The notes below the pieces were generated by a model. It saw only the letters and a program-made list of their open reading frames with translations, searched no databases and was not told where the DNA came from. The position numbers and the translations under genes were made by a program. This document shows positions 1 through 7,433 of a stretch of 64,000 nt of DNA, piece after piece. Where the stretch lies: the NCBI GenBank assembly GCA_002305995.1, contig DBRN01000012.1, positions 62,001-126,000 of the forward strand. Reading direction: 5' to 3'. Origin of the DNA: Atopobiaceae bacterium UBA1367 (GTDB taxonomy: Bacteria > Actinomycetota > Coriobacteriia > Coriobacteriales > Atopobiaceae). Numbering within the stretch: the stretch's first letter is position 1; every line of letters begins with the position of its first letter.

Positions 1-2
1 AC

Positions 3-1067
3 TACGTCTGGGAGCATGGTGAGCCGTTCTCGGAGCGCCCCCTGTGCCGCGTCGACAGCCTGGTGCTCTCCCAGCTGTCCTACTTCCAGCTCCCCTCTGC
101 GGCTACGGACGCCTGGGGCTGGCCCGGCCTGCCCGTGCACGAGCTGTGGCGCTCCGACTGGCTGCACGAGATGACCGATGCCATGTACGACCCTCGCGGT
201 GCGGTGCGGCTGCTCTCCGCCCTCTCGGCGAGCCCTCGCTTTCGTGACGTCCTGCTCTGCGGCTACGTGACACAGCTGGATAGGGTCACCGAGATGCAGT
301 TCTCCGCCATGTCGTTCAGGATCCTGCCCGAGCAGACCTACGTGGCGTTCCGCGGGACCGACAACACCCTTCTGGGCTGGAAGGAGAACTTCAACATGGC
401 GTTTCAGGTGCAGATGCCCTCCCAGGCACAGGCCCTGAGCTACCTCGAGCGGGTTGCGTCTCGCGTTCCTGGGACGCTGTGGTGCGGGGGCCATTCCAAA
501 GGCGGCACGCTCGCCATCTATGCCGGGGTGACGTGCGCACGGGCGGTGCGTGGCCGCCTGGCGTGCTGCTTCTCGCACGACGGCCCTGGGTTCACCTCAG
601 CGATGCTCTCCGAGCTGGAGTCCGACGCGAGGCCCGTTGCGGCGGACAAGACGATCCCGCGCTCGTCGGTCTTCGGCATGCTCTTCGAGCGGGAGGGCCA
701 GGATGTCACGGTGGTGAGGAGCATCGGCAGCGGCCTCGCGCAGCATGACCCCCTGAGCTGGGAGGTGGATGGCTGTGACTTCGCGCGGGCCGAGGGTATC
801 GGTCGAACGGCAAGCTACGTCGACAGCTCGCTCAACGCTTGGATAGCCCGGGCGACGCCAACAGAGCGGCAGAGGTTCGTGGAGGCGCTCTTTTCGGTGT
901 TCGAGGCGGGAGACCAGCCTCGCTTCCATGACCTTCGGACCAACTGGCGGACGACAGGGCCACTCATGGCGCGGGCGGCGCTCGACCTCGACTCCGACGA
1001 GCGCGACTTTCTAGTGCGCCAGGTTATGGAGCTCGTAAGGGAGCTTGCGCCAGGGGAGCGGGAGTAG
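3..1067 (+). CDS. DUF2974 (Mbeg1-like) alpha/beta-hydrolase-fold protein, 5' end outside window
   Basis: The frame is open from base 3 and the start codon lies upstream of the window; 354 residues are visible. The visible N-terminus (YVWEHGEPFSE followed by VLSQLSYFQL) matches the usual opening of DUF2974 proteins, so little is probably missing. A GHSKGG nucleophile elbow (Ser at visible residue 165) and the preceding phrase VAFRGTDNTLLGWKENF are typical of lipase class 3-like folds. The family is related to animal Mbeg1 and is common in gut Firmicutes and Actinobacteria. Substrate and cellular role are unknown. No signal peptide can be judged because the start is missing. The gene stands alone here, followed after 63 bases by the first 42-bp repeat array. 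Confidence 0.75.
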   Translation, partial: YVWEHGEPFSERPLCRVDSLVLSQLSYFQLPSAATDAWGWPGLPVHELWRSDWLHEMTDAMYDPRGAVRLLSALSASPRFRDVLLCGYVTQLDRVTEMQFSAMSFRILPEQTYVAFRGTDNTLLGWKENFNMAFQVQMPSQAQALSYLERVASRVPGTLWCGGHSKGGTLAIYAGVTCARAVRGRLACCFSHDGPGFTSAMLSELESDARPVAADKTIPRSSVFGMLFEREGQDVTVVRSIGSGLAQHDPLSWEVDGCDFARAEGIGRTASYVDSSLNAWIARATPTERQRFVEALFSVFEAGDQPRFHDLRTNWRTTGPLMARAALDLDSDERDFLVRQVMELVRELAPGERE

Positions 1068-1130
1068 GATGCCGGTGCCACTGGTGCTATTTCCGGCTCG
1101 GCGGGACAGGGCGGCGCCAGGGCTGCTGTC

Positions 1131-1485
1131 GGAAAGGAAATTCCCGAGTTATGCGGAGTCGGGGCCAGGGGCGGAAAGGAAAAGCCGGAGTTGTGCGGGG
1201 TGGCGCCCGACCCCGGAAAGGAAAAGCCGGAGTTGTGCGGGGTGGCGCCCGACCCCGGAAAGGAAAAGCCGGAGTTGTGCGTCCTTGACTTCCTTGTTGG
1301 AAAGAAAAAACCCGAGTTGTGAGAGTCAGCGGGGGTCACAACTCTACGAAATCCTTTCCACGGCCGACCCAAGCCCTGCACAAGTCGAGCTTTTCCTTTC
1401 CGCCCCTGGCCCCGACTCCGCACAACTCCGGTTTTTTCTTTCCAACGATCGAGCAGACCCTGCACAAGTCACGATTTTCCTTTCC
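1131..1485. repeat. 42-bp-phased dyad repeat array, locus 1 (5 forward + 4 inverted units)
   Basis: Five boxes beginning GGAAAG start at 1131, 1173, 1215, 1257 and 1299, an exact 42-bp period. Four inverted boxes ending CTTTCC end at 1359, 1401, 1443 and 1485, again exactly 42 bp apart. Each box is about 24 bp: GGAAAGG, an A-rich or mixed stretch, then AGTTGTGC (or GTGA in the two innermost copies). Spacers are 17-18 bp and GC-rich. The dyad centre is near 1329. Read leftward (minus strand), the innermost pair gives a GAGTTGTGA/TCACAACTC stem followed by GGG and TTTTTTC, a good intrinsic terminator. Read rightward the T tract is poor. No protein is credible here, although 42 bp equals 14 codons and keeps several frames open. 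Confidence 0.9.
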
Positions 1486-1644
1486 AGGGCACTCCCAGAA
1501 TCGTCTCGCCGTGTTCGCGGTCGTCGTCGCAGCGGTCAGATCTCAATCACATGCCCGTAGGCGCCGATCTCGTCCGGAGCCGTCGACCGACACGGGCAGA
1601 TCGGCCCGTTCGCATCCGTCACGTGCATACAGTCCTCCACGTGC

Positions 1645-1690
1645 TATACTAAAAGGTAAATATATTGACTATCGACAGCGAGCAGGGAGG
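1645..1690 (+). promoter_or_regulatory. Putative -10 and Shine-Dalgarno of the MarR operon
   Basis: TATACT at 1645-1650 is a good -10 hexamer in a locally AT-rich stretch; the matching -35 is poor. AGGGAGG at 1684-1690 lies 7 bases before GTG 1698 and decides the start of the MarR gene over the upstream in-frame TTG at 1665. The AT-rich stretch around 1655-1675 would suit an autoregulatory MarR operator, but I see no convincing palindrome. Confidence 0.45.
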
Positions 1691-1697
1691 TGGCCGC

Positions 1698-2165
1698 GTG
1701 GACCGCGAGGCCAGGCGCAACGCATATCGCTACTGCATGCTGCGAGACCAGCAGTTCTCGCTCTACGACGCCTTCGCCAAGCGCAACGGCATGACGGCCA
1801 AGTCGCTCATGGTCGTCAACGCACTCTTCTATGCGAAGGATGGCATCACGCAGCGTGATATCGCAGCGCGCGTGTACGAGTCCAAGCAGGCAGTCAACCT
1901 CGTCGTGAAGAGGCTTGTGACAGCCGGTCACGCTGAGGTTTCGCCCAGCGCGCAGAGTGGTCGCGAGAAGACCGTGACGCTCACCAACGCTGGTCGGGCG
2001 TGCTATGAAAGCGTGATACGGCATGTCACCTGGGCCGAGGACAAGGCGATGTCGCTGCTCTCGTCCGGGGAGCAGGAGGCGTTCGTCGGCCTGCAGCGAC
2101 GGTTCACGGAGGGCCTCACCGAGCTGATGGGCGAAGAGCCGCGGGGATACCGCGAGAAGGGATAG
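1698..2165 (+). CDS. MarR-family winged-helix transcriptional regulator
   Basis: A 155-residue protein with a MarR winged helix: the GITQRDIAARVYESKQAVNLVVKRL helix-turn-helix region, beginning GITQRDIAARVYESKQAV, is followed by a wing containing SGREKTVTLTNAGR, and flanking helices form the dimer interface. I place the start at GTG 1698 because AGGGAGG precedes it at proper spacing; an in-frame TTG at 1665 would add 11 residues. Four bases separate its stop from the nitroreductase gene, so the two are cotranscribed, and the radical SAM gene follows. MarR proteins commonly repress their own operon and respond to small phenolic or oxidising ligands. The likely target is this nitroreductase operon, by context only. 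Confidence 0.85.
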   Translation: MDREARRNAYRYCMLRDQQFSLYDAFAKRNGMTAKSLMVVNALFYAKDGITQRDIAARVYESKQAVNLVVKRLVTAGHAEVSPSAQSGREKTVTLTNAGRACYESVIRHVTWAEDKAMSLLSSGEQEAFVGLQRRFTEGLTELMGEEPRGYREKG

Positions 2166-2169
2166 CGAC

Positions 2170-2769
2170 ATGGAATTCTACGAGACGGTCCACAGGCGGC
2201 GCAGCATCCGGCAGTTCGAGGAGCGGCCCATCCCGCGTGAGGCCATCGAGCGCATCGTCGAGGCAGGGCTTGCCGCGCCGTCCTCCAACCACCAACGTCG
2301 CTGGCAGTTGGTCGTGCTCTCAGAGAGGGCGGGCATCCTGGAGCTCTCCAAGCATATCCGCAATGTCCCCTGTCGCTTCAAGGAGCCGAGGACCCCCCAG
2401 CAGGAGATGATGAAGATAGCCTACCCGCGTCAGCGGTCCATGGTGGCCGAGGCCGCCTGCGTCATCGCGCCCACGTTCCACTGCAAGTACCCCATCAGTG
2501 AGGAGGGCGGTGGCTGGGGCCTCAACGACTACGGCGCGGCCTGGGCGCTCGTGGAGAACATGCTGCTCGCCGCCACGGCCGAGGGCCTGGGATCGGTCGT
2601 GCACATCCCCACCAAGAGGGAGCCGGTCGAGATTCGCGAGCTCCTGGGCATACCTGAGCCCTGGTACCTTCCTGCGCTCGTGGTGCTGGGCTGGTCCGCG
2701 CCGGATGCAGAGACGCCCCGCCAGGTGGAGGTATCGGTCGAGAAGAACGTGCGCTGGCAGACGTGGTAG
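2170..2769 (+). CDS. Nitroreductase-family FMN-dependent oxidoreductase
   Basis: A 199-residue protein of the nitroreductase fold. The N-terminal VHRRRSIRQFEERPIPREAI is the classical FMN-phosphate-binding Arg-rich motif, followed by AGLAAPSSNHQRRWQ. The second half has the usual GAAWALVENMLLAATAEGLGS-type helix, seen as AAWALVENMLLAATAEGLGS, and a C-terminal PALVVLGW strand. These enzymes are FMN-containing NAD(P)H oxidoreductases of nitroaromatics, quinones or other electron-poor substrates; the physiological substrate cannot be read from sequence. It lies 4 bases after the MarR gene and 22 bases before a radical SAM gene, an arrangement suggesting one regulated redox operon. Length is normal for the short nitroreductase subgroup. 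Confidence 0.85.
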   Translation: MEFYETVHRRRSIRQFEERPIPREAIERIVEAGLAAPSSNHQRRWQLVVLSERAGILELSKHIRNVPCRFKEPRTPQQEMMKIAYPRQRSMVAEAACVIAPTFHCKYPISEEGGGWGLNDYGAAWALVENMLLAATAEGLGSVVHIPTKREPVEIRELLGIPEPWYLPALVVLGWSAPDAETPRQVEVSVEKNVRWQTW

Positions 2770-2791
2770 CGAGGTCCGAGGAGGTGCGCAC

Positions 2792-3679
2792 ATGGAGCCC
2801 GTGGTCCGCATAAAAGAGGTCAGGTCCGTCCTCACCAGGTCGAACCTGCCCGTGGCCGACTACTCGGTGAACCCCTACGTGGGCTGCACGCACGCATGCG
2901 CGTACTGCTATGCCTGCTTCATGAAGCGATTCTCGAACCATTCCGAGCCGTGGGGCGAGTTCCTGGATGTGAAGGTGTGGCCGGACATCACGCATCCGGA
3001 GCGCTACGCGGGCAAGGAGCTGTTCTTTGGCTCGGTCACCGACCCGTACCTTCCCGAGGAGGCCGAGTACGGGCGCACGCGGGCGTTGCTCGAGCAGCTC
3101 GCTGGCAGCGGCGTACGGCTCTCGATACAGACGAAGTCCGACCTCGTGCTGCGCGACCTCGACCTCATCAAGACCTTTCCGGAGGCGCGCGTGGGCTTCT
3201 CCATCAACACGCTCGATGAGTCCTTCCGTGCCGACATGGACCGCGCCGTGTCCATCGAGCGCCGCCTGGCCGCCATGGAGCGCATTCACGCCGAAGGGGT
3301 GCGCACCACGTGCTTCATCTCGCCCATCTTCCCCGGCATCACCGACGTGCCTGTCATCGTGGAGCGCGTGCGCGACCACTGCAACCTCGTGTGGCTCGAG
3401 AACCTCAACCTGCGCGGGGCGAGCTACCGCGCCGCCATCATGGGCTACATACGCGAACGGCATCCTGGCCTTGTGCCCCTCTACGAGGAGACCTTCCTGC
3501 ACGGCAGCCGTGCCTACTGGGAAGGGCTCGACGCCGAGCTACGCGAGTACGCCGCATGCGTCGGCCTGCCCTACGTGCGTGACGACGACACCATGCGCTG
3601 GTCCTTCGACGCCCCTCCCGTCATGGTGAACTTCTTCTACCACGAGGAGGTTCGCAAATCGTCGAAGAGGGGCACCTGA
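2792..3679 (+). CDS. SPL-like radical SAM protein
   Basis: A 295-residue protein. CTHACAYC near residues 32-39 is a CX3CX2C iron-sulfur/SAM motif preceded by NPYVG, typical of the SPL-like (spore photoproduct lyase-related) radical SAM branch. The phrase FFGSVTDPYLPEEAE and the later SIQTKSDLVLRD also belong to that branch. The start is ATG 2792, with GAGGAGG ending 7 bases upstream; the frame is open further upstream but overlaps the nitroreductase gene. Members are annotated only as radical SAM proteins; the reaction is unknown. Being third in a MarR-nitroreductase operon suggests a redox or DNA/RNA-modification role, which is inference. Confidence 0.8.
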   Translation: MEPVVRIKEVRSVLTRSNLPVADYSVNPYVGCTHACAYCYACFMKRFSNHSEPWGEFLDVKVWPDITHPERYAGKELFFGSVTDPYLPEEAEYGRTRALLEQLAGSGVRLSIQTKSDLVLRDLDLIKTFPEARVGFSINTLDESFRADMDRAVSIERRLAAMERIHAEGVRTTCFISPIFPGITDVPVIVERVRDHCNLVWLENLNLRGASYRAAIMGYIRERHPGLVPLYEETFLHGSRAYWEGLDAELREYAACVGLPYVRDDDTMRWSFDAPPVMVNFFYHEEVRKSSKRGT

Positions 3680-3980
3680 GACGAAGGTAGGGGTCGAGGT
3701 TGCCGAGCTCGCCCAAGTCGGCTGCTGCCGCGATCTGAGACCTGCGCCTCGCCCTGCGTGCCCTGCGCAGCTTCCTGGTGCCATTGGCCCTCACCGTCCG
3801 TGTTTCGCCCCTGCCTACACTCGTTTGGGCGAGCAGGAAGGATGGATGCCCGCGCCTCTCACTCATCCGAAGCATTTGCTTCACAGATACGTCCCATGGA
3901 GCTTTTGGGCTCTCTGAGACGGCCTGTTTCCCCGAACGCCTTTCGGACGGTCATCGACAGATGCAGCAGAAGATGATAGT
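3680..3980. other. Intergenic stretch with no supported gene
   Basis: About 300 bases between the radical SAM gene and the putative TetR operator. Frames that are open here show no family similarity and lack ribosome-binding sites. Base composition drops from GC-rich to more balanced toward the right end, marking the transition into the lower-GC island. Confidence 0.5.
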
Positions 3981-4013
3981 ATTAGACCAGTCAGTCAGAC
4001 CATGTAGTCTAAT
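3981..4013 (+). promoter_or_regulatory. Inverted repeat overlapping a promoter, candidate TetR operator
   Basis: ATTAGAC (3981-3987) and GTCTAAT (4007-4013) form a perfect 7-bp inverted repeat 19 bases apart. The same segment reads as TTAGAC, 17 bases, TAGTCT, a plausible sigma-70-type -35/-10 pair for the 39-residue membrane peptide and the TetR-ABC operon. A palindrome spanning the promoter ahead of a TetR gene is the usual autorepression layout. Assignment to this TetR is inference. Confidence 0.5.
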
Positions 4014-4033
4014 CATGCGAGGGAGGTGCTCCT

Positions 4034-4153
4034 ATGCCGTGGTGGGGATGGCTCATTGTTGCCTATGTGGTGCTCGCAACCATAAAAATCATCGTTCGCA
4101 TAAAGCGTCGACAAAAGAGGGAAGCACAGAAGACATTTACGGACGAGGACTAG
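4034..4153 (+). CDS. 39-residue single-span membrane peptide
   Basis: A short frame with GGGAGG 8 bases before its ATG. The translation starts MPWWGWLIVAYVVLATIKII and continues with a basic, polar tail (RIKRRQKREAQK then TFTDED). This is one N-terminal transmembrane helix with a positively charged cytoplasmic tail, consistent with N-out topology. It sits between the candidate operator and the TetR gene, 16 bases before the latter, so it is the first gene of the TetR-ABC operon. I do not recognise a family. A regulatory or accessory peptide for the exporter is the simplest guess. The clean ribosome-binding site and membrane pattern argue that it is real. Confidence 0.6.
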   Translation: MPWWGWLIVAYVVLATIKIIVRIKRRQKREAQKTFTDED

Positions 4154-4169
4154 ACGGAGGACGACGCAG

Positions 4170-4808
4170 GTGAAAGCATTTTACTACCGGCTATTGGGCG
4201 AGGATAACCCCTTGCTGCGTTACCCAGAGCTTTACGAGGCAGCGCTTGATGAGTTTTCACGCAAGGGTTTTGAGGAGGCCTCGCTCAACAGCATCCTCAA
4301 GGCAGCAGACATGAGCAAGGGCAGCCTGTATCACAACTTTGGCGACAAATTCGGGCTGTACCTCGCACTCATGGACATAATCGTGAGAAGGAGGACATCC
4401 TTTTTGGTGGATGCCCTGAGGCAGCGATCAAACGAAACTGATTTCTTCCTTACGATAAAGCTGCTTGTCAACTCCACAATCAGGTTTCTGCGCGATGACG
4501 AGCGGCTTTACCAGGTGCTTAACAGAAATCTCGAGGCAAGCGAGGAGCTCAAACAGCAACTGATCGAGATGTTTCCCCACAATCCGAGCCTAGGGTTCGA
4601 CGCCCTTGTCCGTGCCGCGTTGGACGACGGACAGCTTGACAGCCGCTACTCTCCCGAGTTCATATCGGGCGTGTTTAAAATCCTGATGGAGCATATTCAC
4701 AAGCTGCTTCCCCTCGACCATCCCGCGCAGGAAATCGAAAGCGTTGCCAACCAGCTCGTCGACTTGATGCAATACGGTATCGCTGCCAAGAGGGAGGGAG
4801 AACCATGA
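4170..4808 (+). CDS. TetR/AcrR-family transcriptional regulator
   Basis: A 212-residue regulator. The N-terminal domain has the TetR helix-turn-helix ASLNSILKAADMSKGSLYHN at roughly residues 37-56, followed by FGDKFGLY, and an all-helical ligand/dimer domain fills the rest. The GTG start has GGAGG 9 bases upstream. The stop overlaps the ATPase gene by four bases (ATGA), so regulator and exporter are translationally coupled. TetR proteins normally repress the adjacent transporter until an inducer binds, and the inverted repeat at 3981-4013 is the obvious candidate operator. Codon use and GC are lower than in the flanking his and uvr regions. Confidence 0.9.
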   Translation: MKAFYYRLLGEDNPLLRYPELYEAALDEFSRKGFEEASLNSILKAADMSKGSLYHNFGDKFGLYLALMDIIVRRRTSFLVDALRQRSNETDFFLTIKLLVNSTIRFLRDDERLYQVLNRNLEASEELKQQLIEMFPHNPSLGFDALVRAALDDGQLDSRYSPEFISGVFKILMEHIHKLLPLDHPAQEIESVANQLVDLMQYGIAAKREGEP

Positions 4809-5665
4809 GCCATGCGTTCAGCGTGCAAAACCTGTCCTATAGATATCCCAAGGCGAAGAGAGACACGCTTAGGGAAATTACCTTTTCCGTGGAGGAAGGA
4901 GAGATCTTCGGGTTTCTGGGGCCTTCGGGCGTGGGCAAGTCCACGACGCAAAAGGTGCTCATCAAGCTGCTGGAAGGCTATTCCGGTGAGATCAGGTATT
5001 TCGGCAGGAACTTGCAGTCGATGGGCAAATCCTACTATGAGGAAGTGGGCGTCGGGTTTGAGATGCCCATCCATTTCTCAAGAATGACCGCGCTGGAAAA
5101 CCTGAAGTATTTCTCGGGCTTCTATAAGAACAGGATCAATTTTCAGGAGCTCATGGAGCGCGTGGGACTGTGGGAGCACAAGGACGTCCAGGTAGGCAAT
5201 TACTCAAAAGGCATGAAAGCTCGCTTGAATTTTGTGCGGGCCATGTTGAACAATCCGCGCGTGCTGTTCCTTGACGAGCCGACAGCTGGCATTGATCCCA
5301 GAAACGCCCGCACGCTCAAAGACATCATCAGCGAATACCGCGCACAAGGCGGAACCGTATTTCTGACAACCCATCTGATGAGCGACGTGGATGAGCTCTG
5401 CGACCGCGTCGTATTTGTCGTTGACGGGAACCTGACCGACATATCCACCCCCCGCGACCTGAGAATCGCGTACGGCAAACGTGAGGTCAAGGTGGAGTAC
5501 AGGGAAGACGATGCCCTCGCCAGCGCCGTGTTCCCCCTTGCCGGGATTGGAGACAACGAGGAGTTCCATACGCTGCTTCGCTCGAAGGACATCGAGACGA
5601 TACACAGCGGCGAAACCTCCATGGAAGACATCTTTATCAAGGTGACGGGGGCGCAGCTACCATGA
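4805..5665 (+). CDS. ABC transporter ATP-binding protein
   Basis: A 286-residue ATPase with Walker A GPSGVGKST at residues 39-47, a signature segment NYSKGMKARLN (SKGM in place of the canonical LSGGQ), Walker B VLFLDEPTAG and an H-loop in VFLTTHLM. The C-terminal 70 residues form the extra domain of DrrA/CcmA-type exporters. It overlaps the TetR gene by 4 bases upstream and the first permease by 4 bases downstream. With two separate permeases it should make an ATPase dimer plus permease heterodimer at the cytoplasmic membrane. Substrate is unknown; TetR control suggests a drug, peptide or lipid exporter. Confidence 0.9.
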   Translation: MSHAFSVQNLSYRYPKAKRDTLREITFSVEEGEIFGFLGPSGVGKSTTQKVLIKLLEGYSGEIRYFGRNLQSMGKSYYEEVGVGFEMPIHFSRMTALENLKYFSGFYKNRINFQELMERVGLWEHKDVQVGNYSKGMKARLNFVRAMLNNPRVLFLDEPTAGIDPRNARTLKDIISEYRAQGGTVFLTTHLMSDVDELCDRVVFVVDGNLTDISTPRDLRIAYGKREVKVEYREDDALASAVFPLAGIGDNEEFHTLLRSKDIETIHSGETSMEDIFIKVTGAQLP

Positions 5666-6381
5666 CGAACATGCTTCGCTTGATTGGCGGTGAGCTCAAA
5701 CGGCTGGCAAGCTACAAGCTGCTGGCCAGAAGCCTTGCCACGGGAATTGTATGGGTGCTCGTGTTCCTGCTCATTTCCAAAGAGGACGCGAGAGACGTTG
5801 CCCCCATGCTGATGTTCGTCGATGCGTCCATCGTCCTGATGCTGCTTGTGGGCGCGTCCTTCTACCTCGAACAGCAAGAACACACGATCAAGTCCATGAT
5901 GGTGCTGCCGGTTTCCGTCGGGCAGATCCTCTTGTCAAAAATCATCTCCTCTTTGGTGCTGACGCTCGTGACGGTGGCGATTACATGCGCCTCCGTGTAT
6001 TTCATTCACGAGATTTCATTCAAGTATGTCCTGTTGCTGCTCTTTCTCATTCTCGCGGCGGTGACCCATGCGGCTCTTGGTTTTACGCTGGCGTTGTTCG
6101 GCAAAAGCTTTGGCTCCATGCTGATCATGGTGATCGTTTACGTTGTGATCTTTACGATGCCGTCCGTACTGCTTGCCGTCAATGTTATTGACGCCCAGTA
6201 TGAATGGATGGCGATGATCTCTCCGTCGCACGCAGCGAGGTCGCTGTTTACCTCGGTTGTCTCCGGCGAGTATGAGTGGGAAAAGATCCTGTTCAGCTGC
6301 ATGTATCTATCGTTTCTAGCGATGGCGCTCATGAAATTCGTGGTGTATCCCCGATTCAAAAGCCGCGCAGCAAAGGGGTGA
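5662..6381 (+). CDS. ABC transporter permease (ABC-2 type), first subunit
   Basis: A 239-residue hydrophobic protein with about six membrane segments, among them TGIVWVLVFLLISK, MLMFVDASIVLMLLVGASFY and a SMLIMVIVYVVIFTMPSVLL segment. The phrase YLEQQEHTIKSMMVLPVSVG is the cytoplasmic coupling region typical of ABC-2 permeases, where it contacts the ATPase. Start codon overlaps the ATPase stop by four bases. Four bases separate it from the second permease. Role and substrate as for the ATPase. Confidence 0.85.
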   Translation: MTNMLRLIGGELKRLASYKLLARSLATGIVWVLVFLLISKEDARDVAPMLMFVDASIVLMLLVGASFYLEQQEHTIKSMMVLPVSVGQILLSKIISSLVLTLVTVAITCASVYFIHEISFKYVLLLLFLILAAVTHAALGFTLALFGKSFGSMLIMVIVYVVIFTMPSVLLAVNVIDAQYEWMAMISPSHAARSLFTSVVSGEYEWEKILFSCMYLSFLAMALMKFVVYPRFKSRAAKG

Positions 6382-6385
6382 GACG

Positions 6386-7177
6386 ATGGGAACGTATCTA
6401 TATCTGCTGAAATATGAATTGAAGACGATTGTGCGCGACCCGCTGAGCCTGTATATGTGCTCGTTCCCCGTCATCCTGCTGGTGCTGGCGACGACGGTAT
6501 TCCCGCTGCTGTTCAAGTCAATGGATGCTGCGAACGATGCGGCGCTGCGCGTGACGATGCTCATCGTCTTGCTTGTCGTTTTGACACTCGGGAGCTTCTT
6601 TCTCTCGCTTCTGACAGCTCTGCTTCTTGTGGAGAACAAGGATGAGCATACGCTTGCCACAATCGCTGTTACGCCCGTGGGCACATCGGGCTACATCCGG
6701 TTCAAACTAGCGTACATCTATGCCATGTCGGTCATCAGCACGATGCTTGTGCTGTTTGGCACGAAGCATATCGCGGGAGACGAATACGCCATCAGGGGAG
6801 TGTCGCTGTTTGACAATCTAAGCGTGCTCGACATCGTGTCCTTCGCGCTTGTCAACGGCCTGTTCGTGGCGGCACTCGCCCTCTTCCAGAGCTCCTTTGC
6901 AAAAAACAAGGTGGAGGGCTTCGCCTTCATCAAGGGGACGGGGATTGTCGCGCTGGTTCCGATGCTGCTCGTGTTGGACTCGTTCCGCGATGAGCTTCAA
7001 TACGCGCTTGGTGTCCTGCCGAACTTTTGGGCAGTGAAGGGAATGCTGTTGGAATTGGTCCCCATGGAAAGCAGTGCCAACTTGAGCTTCCCCGCATATC
7101 TGGCAATCGGGGCGGGATACAACCTGCTGCTCCTGCTCGTGATGTACCGGACGTTTTTGAGGAAAGTAACGTATTGA
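6386..7177 (+). CDS. ABC transporter permease (ABC-2 type), second subunit
   Basis: A 263-residue membrane protein paralogous in architecture to the preceding permease: an N-terminal amphipathic stretch (YLLKYELKTIVRDPLSLY), a first membrane segment rich in Leu/Val, then the coupling phrase LLVENKDEHTLATIAVTPVG, matching EQQEHTIKSMMVLPVSVG of its partner. About six membrane spans are visible. It is the last gene of the TetR-ABC operon; a strong hairpin follows at 7285-7320. The two permeases probably form a heterodimer. Confidence 0.85.
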   Translation: MGTYLYLLKYELKTIVRDPLSLYMCSFPVILLVLATTVFPLLFKSMDAANDAALRVTMLIVLLVVLTLGSFFLSLLTALLLVENKDEHTLATIAVTPVGTSGYIRFKLAYIYAMSVISTMLVLFGTKHIAGDEYAIRGVSLFDNLSVLDIVSFALVNGLFVAALALFQSSFAKNKVEGFAFIKGTGIVALVPMLLVLDSFRDELQYALGVLPNFWAVKGMLLELVPMESSANLSFPAYLAIGAGYNLLLLLVMYRTFLRKVTY

Positions 7178-7284
7178 CACGTGCGGAGTTGACTTCTTGA
7201 GCGCAGCATACGCTGCTGCATGGTCCAAGCCCTTCGGTGCTCACAGAGGCACGTCCCCCTGAGTGGTCCTCCCAGGCACACGAC

Positions 7285-7320
7285 AGCACCAGCCAAGCCC
7301 TCTGAGGCTTGGCTGGTGCT
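7285..7320 (+). terminator. Perfect 15-bp hairpin after the ABC operon
   Basis: AGCACCAGCCAAGCC (7285-7299) pairs perfectly with GGCTTGGCTGGTGCT (7306-7320) around a 6-base loop. Only TCT follows, so the T tract is weak. It most likely ends the ABC operon or protects its 3' end before the VTC operon. Confidence 0.6.
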
Positions 7321-7433
7321 TCTGCATGTGCACGCGCAGCCCTTTGCTTGCCCTTCGATTTCTTCTTCAAGTTCAAGTTTATTTCAGGTTGGGGGACTAG
7401 CATAGATGCATCAACTTGAGAGGAGGACCCAAG

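Noticed and set aside
1045..1858. Open frames of 170-216 codons running through the first 42-bp array on both strands
   Set aside because: 42 bp is 14 codons, so the repeats keep frames open; the translations are box repeats (for example CAGWRPTPERKSRS) with no ribosome-binding site or family match. The same applies at 14176-16319 and 59796-60609.
2498..2791. N-terminal extension of the radical SAM protein
   Set aside because: It lies on the nitroreductase gene in another frame; GAGGAGG places the start at 2792.
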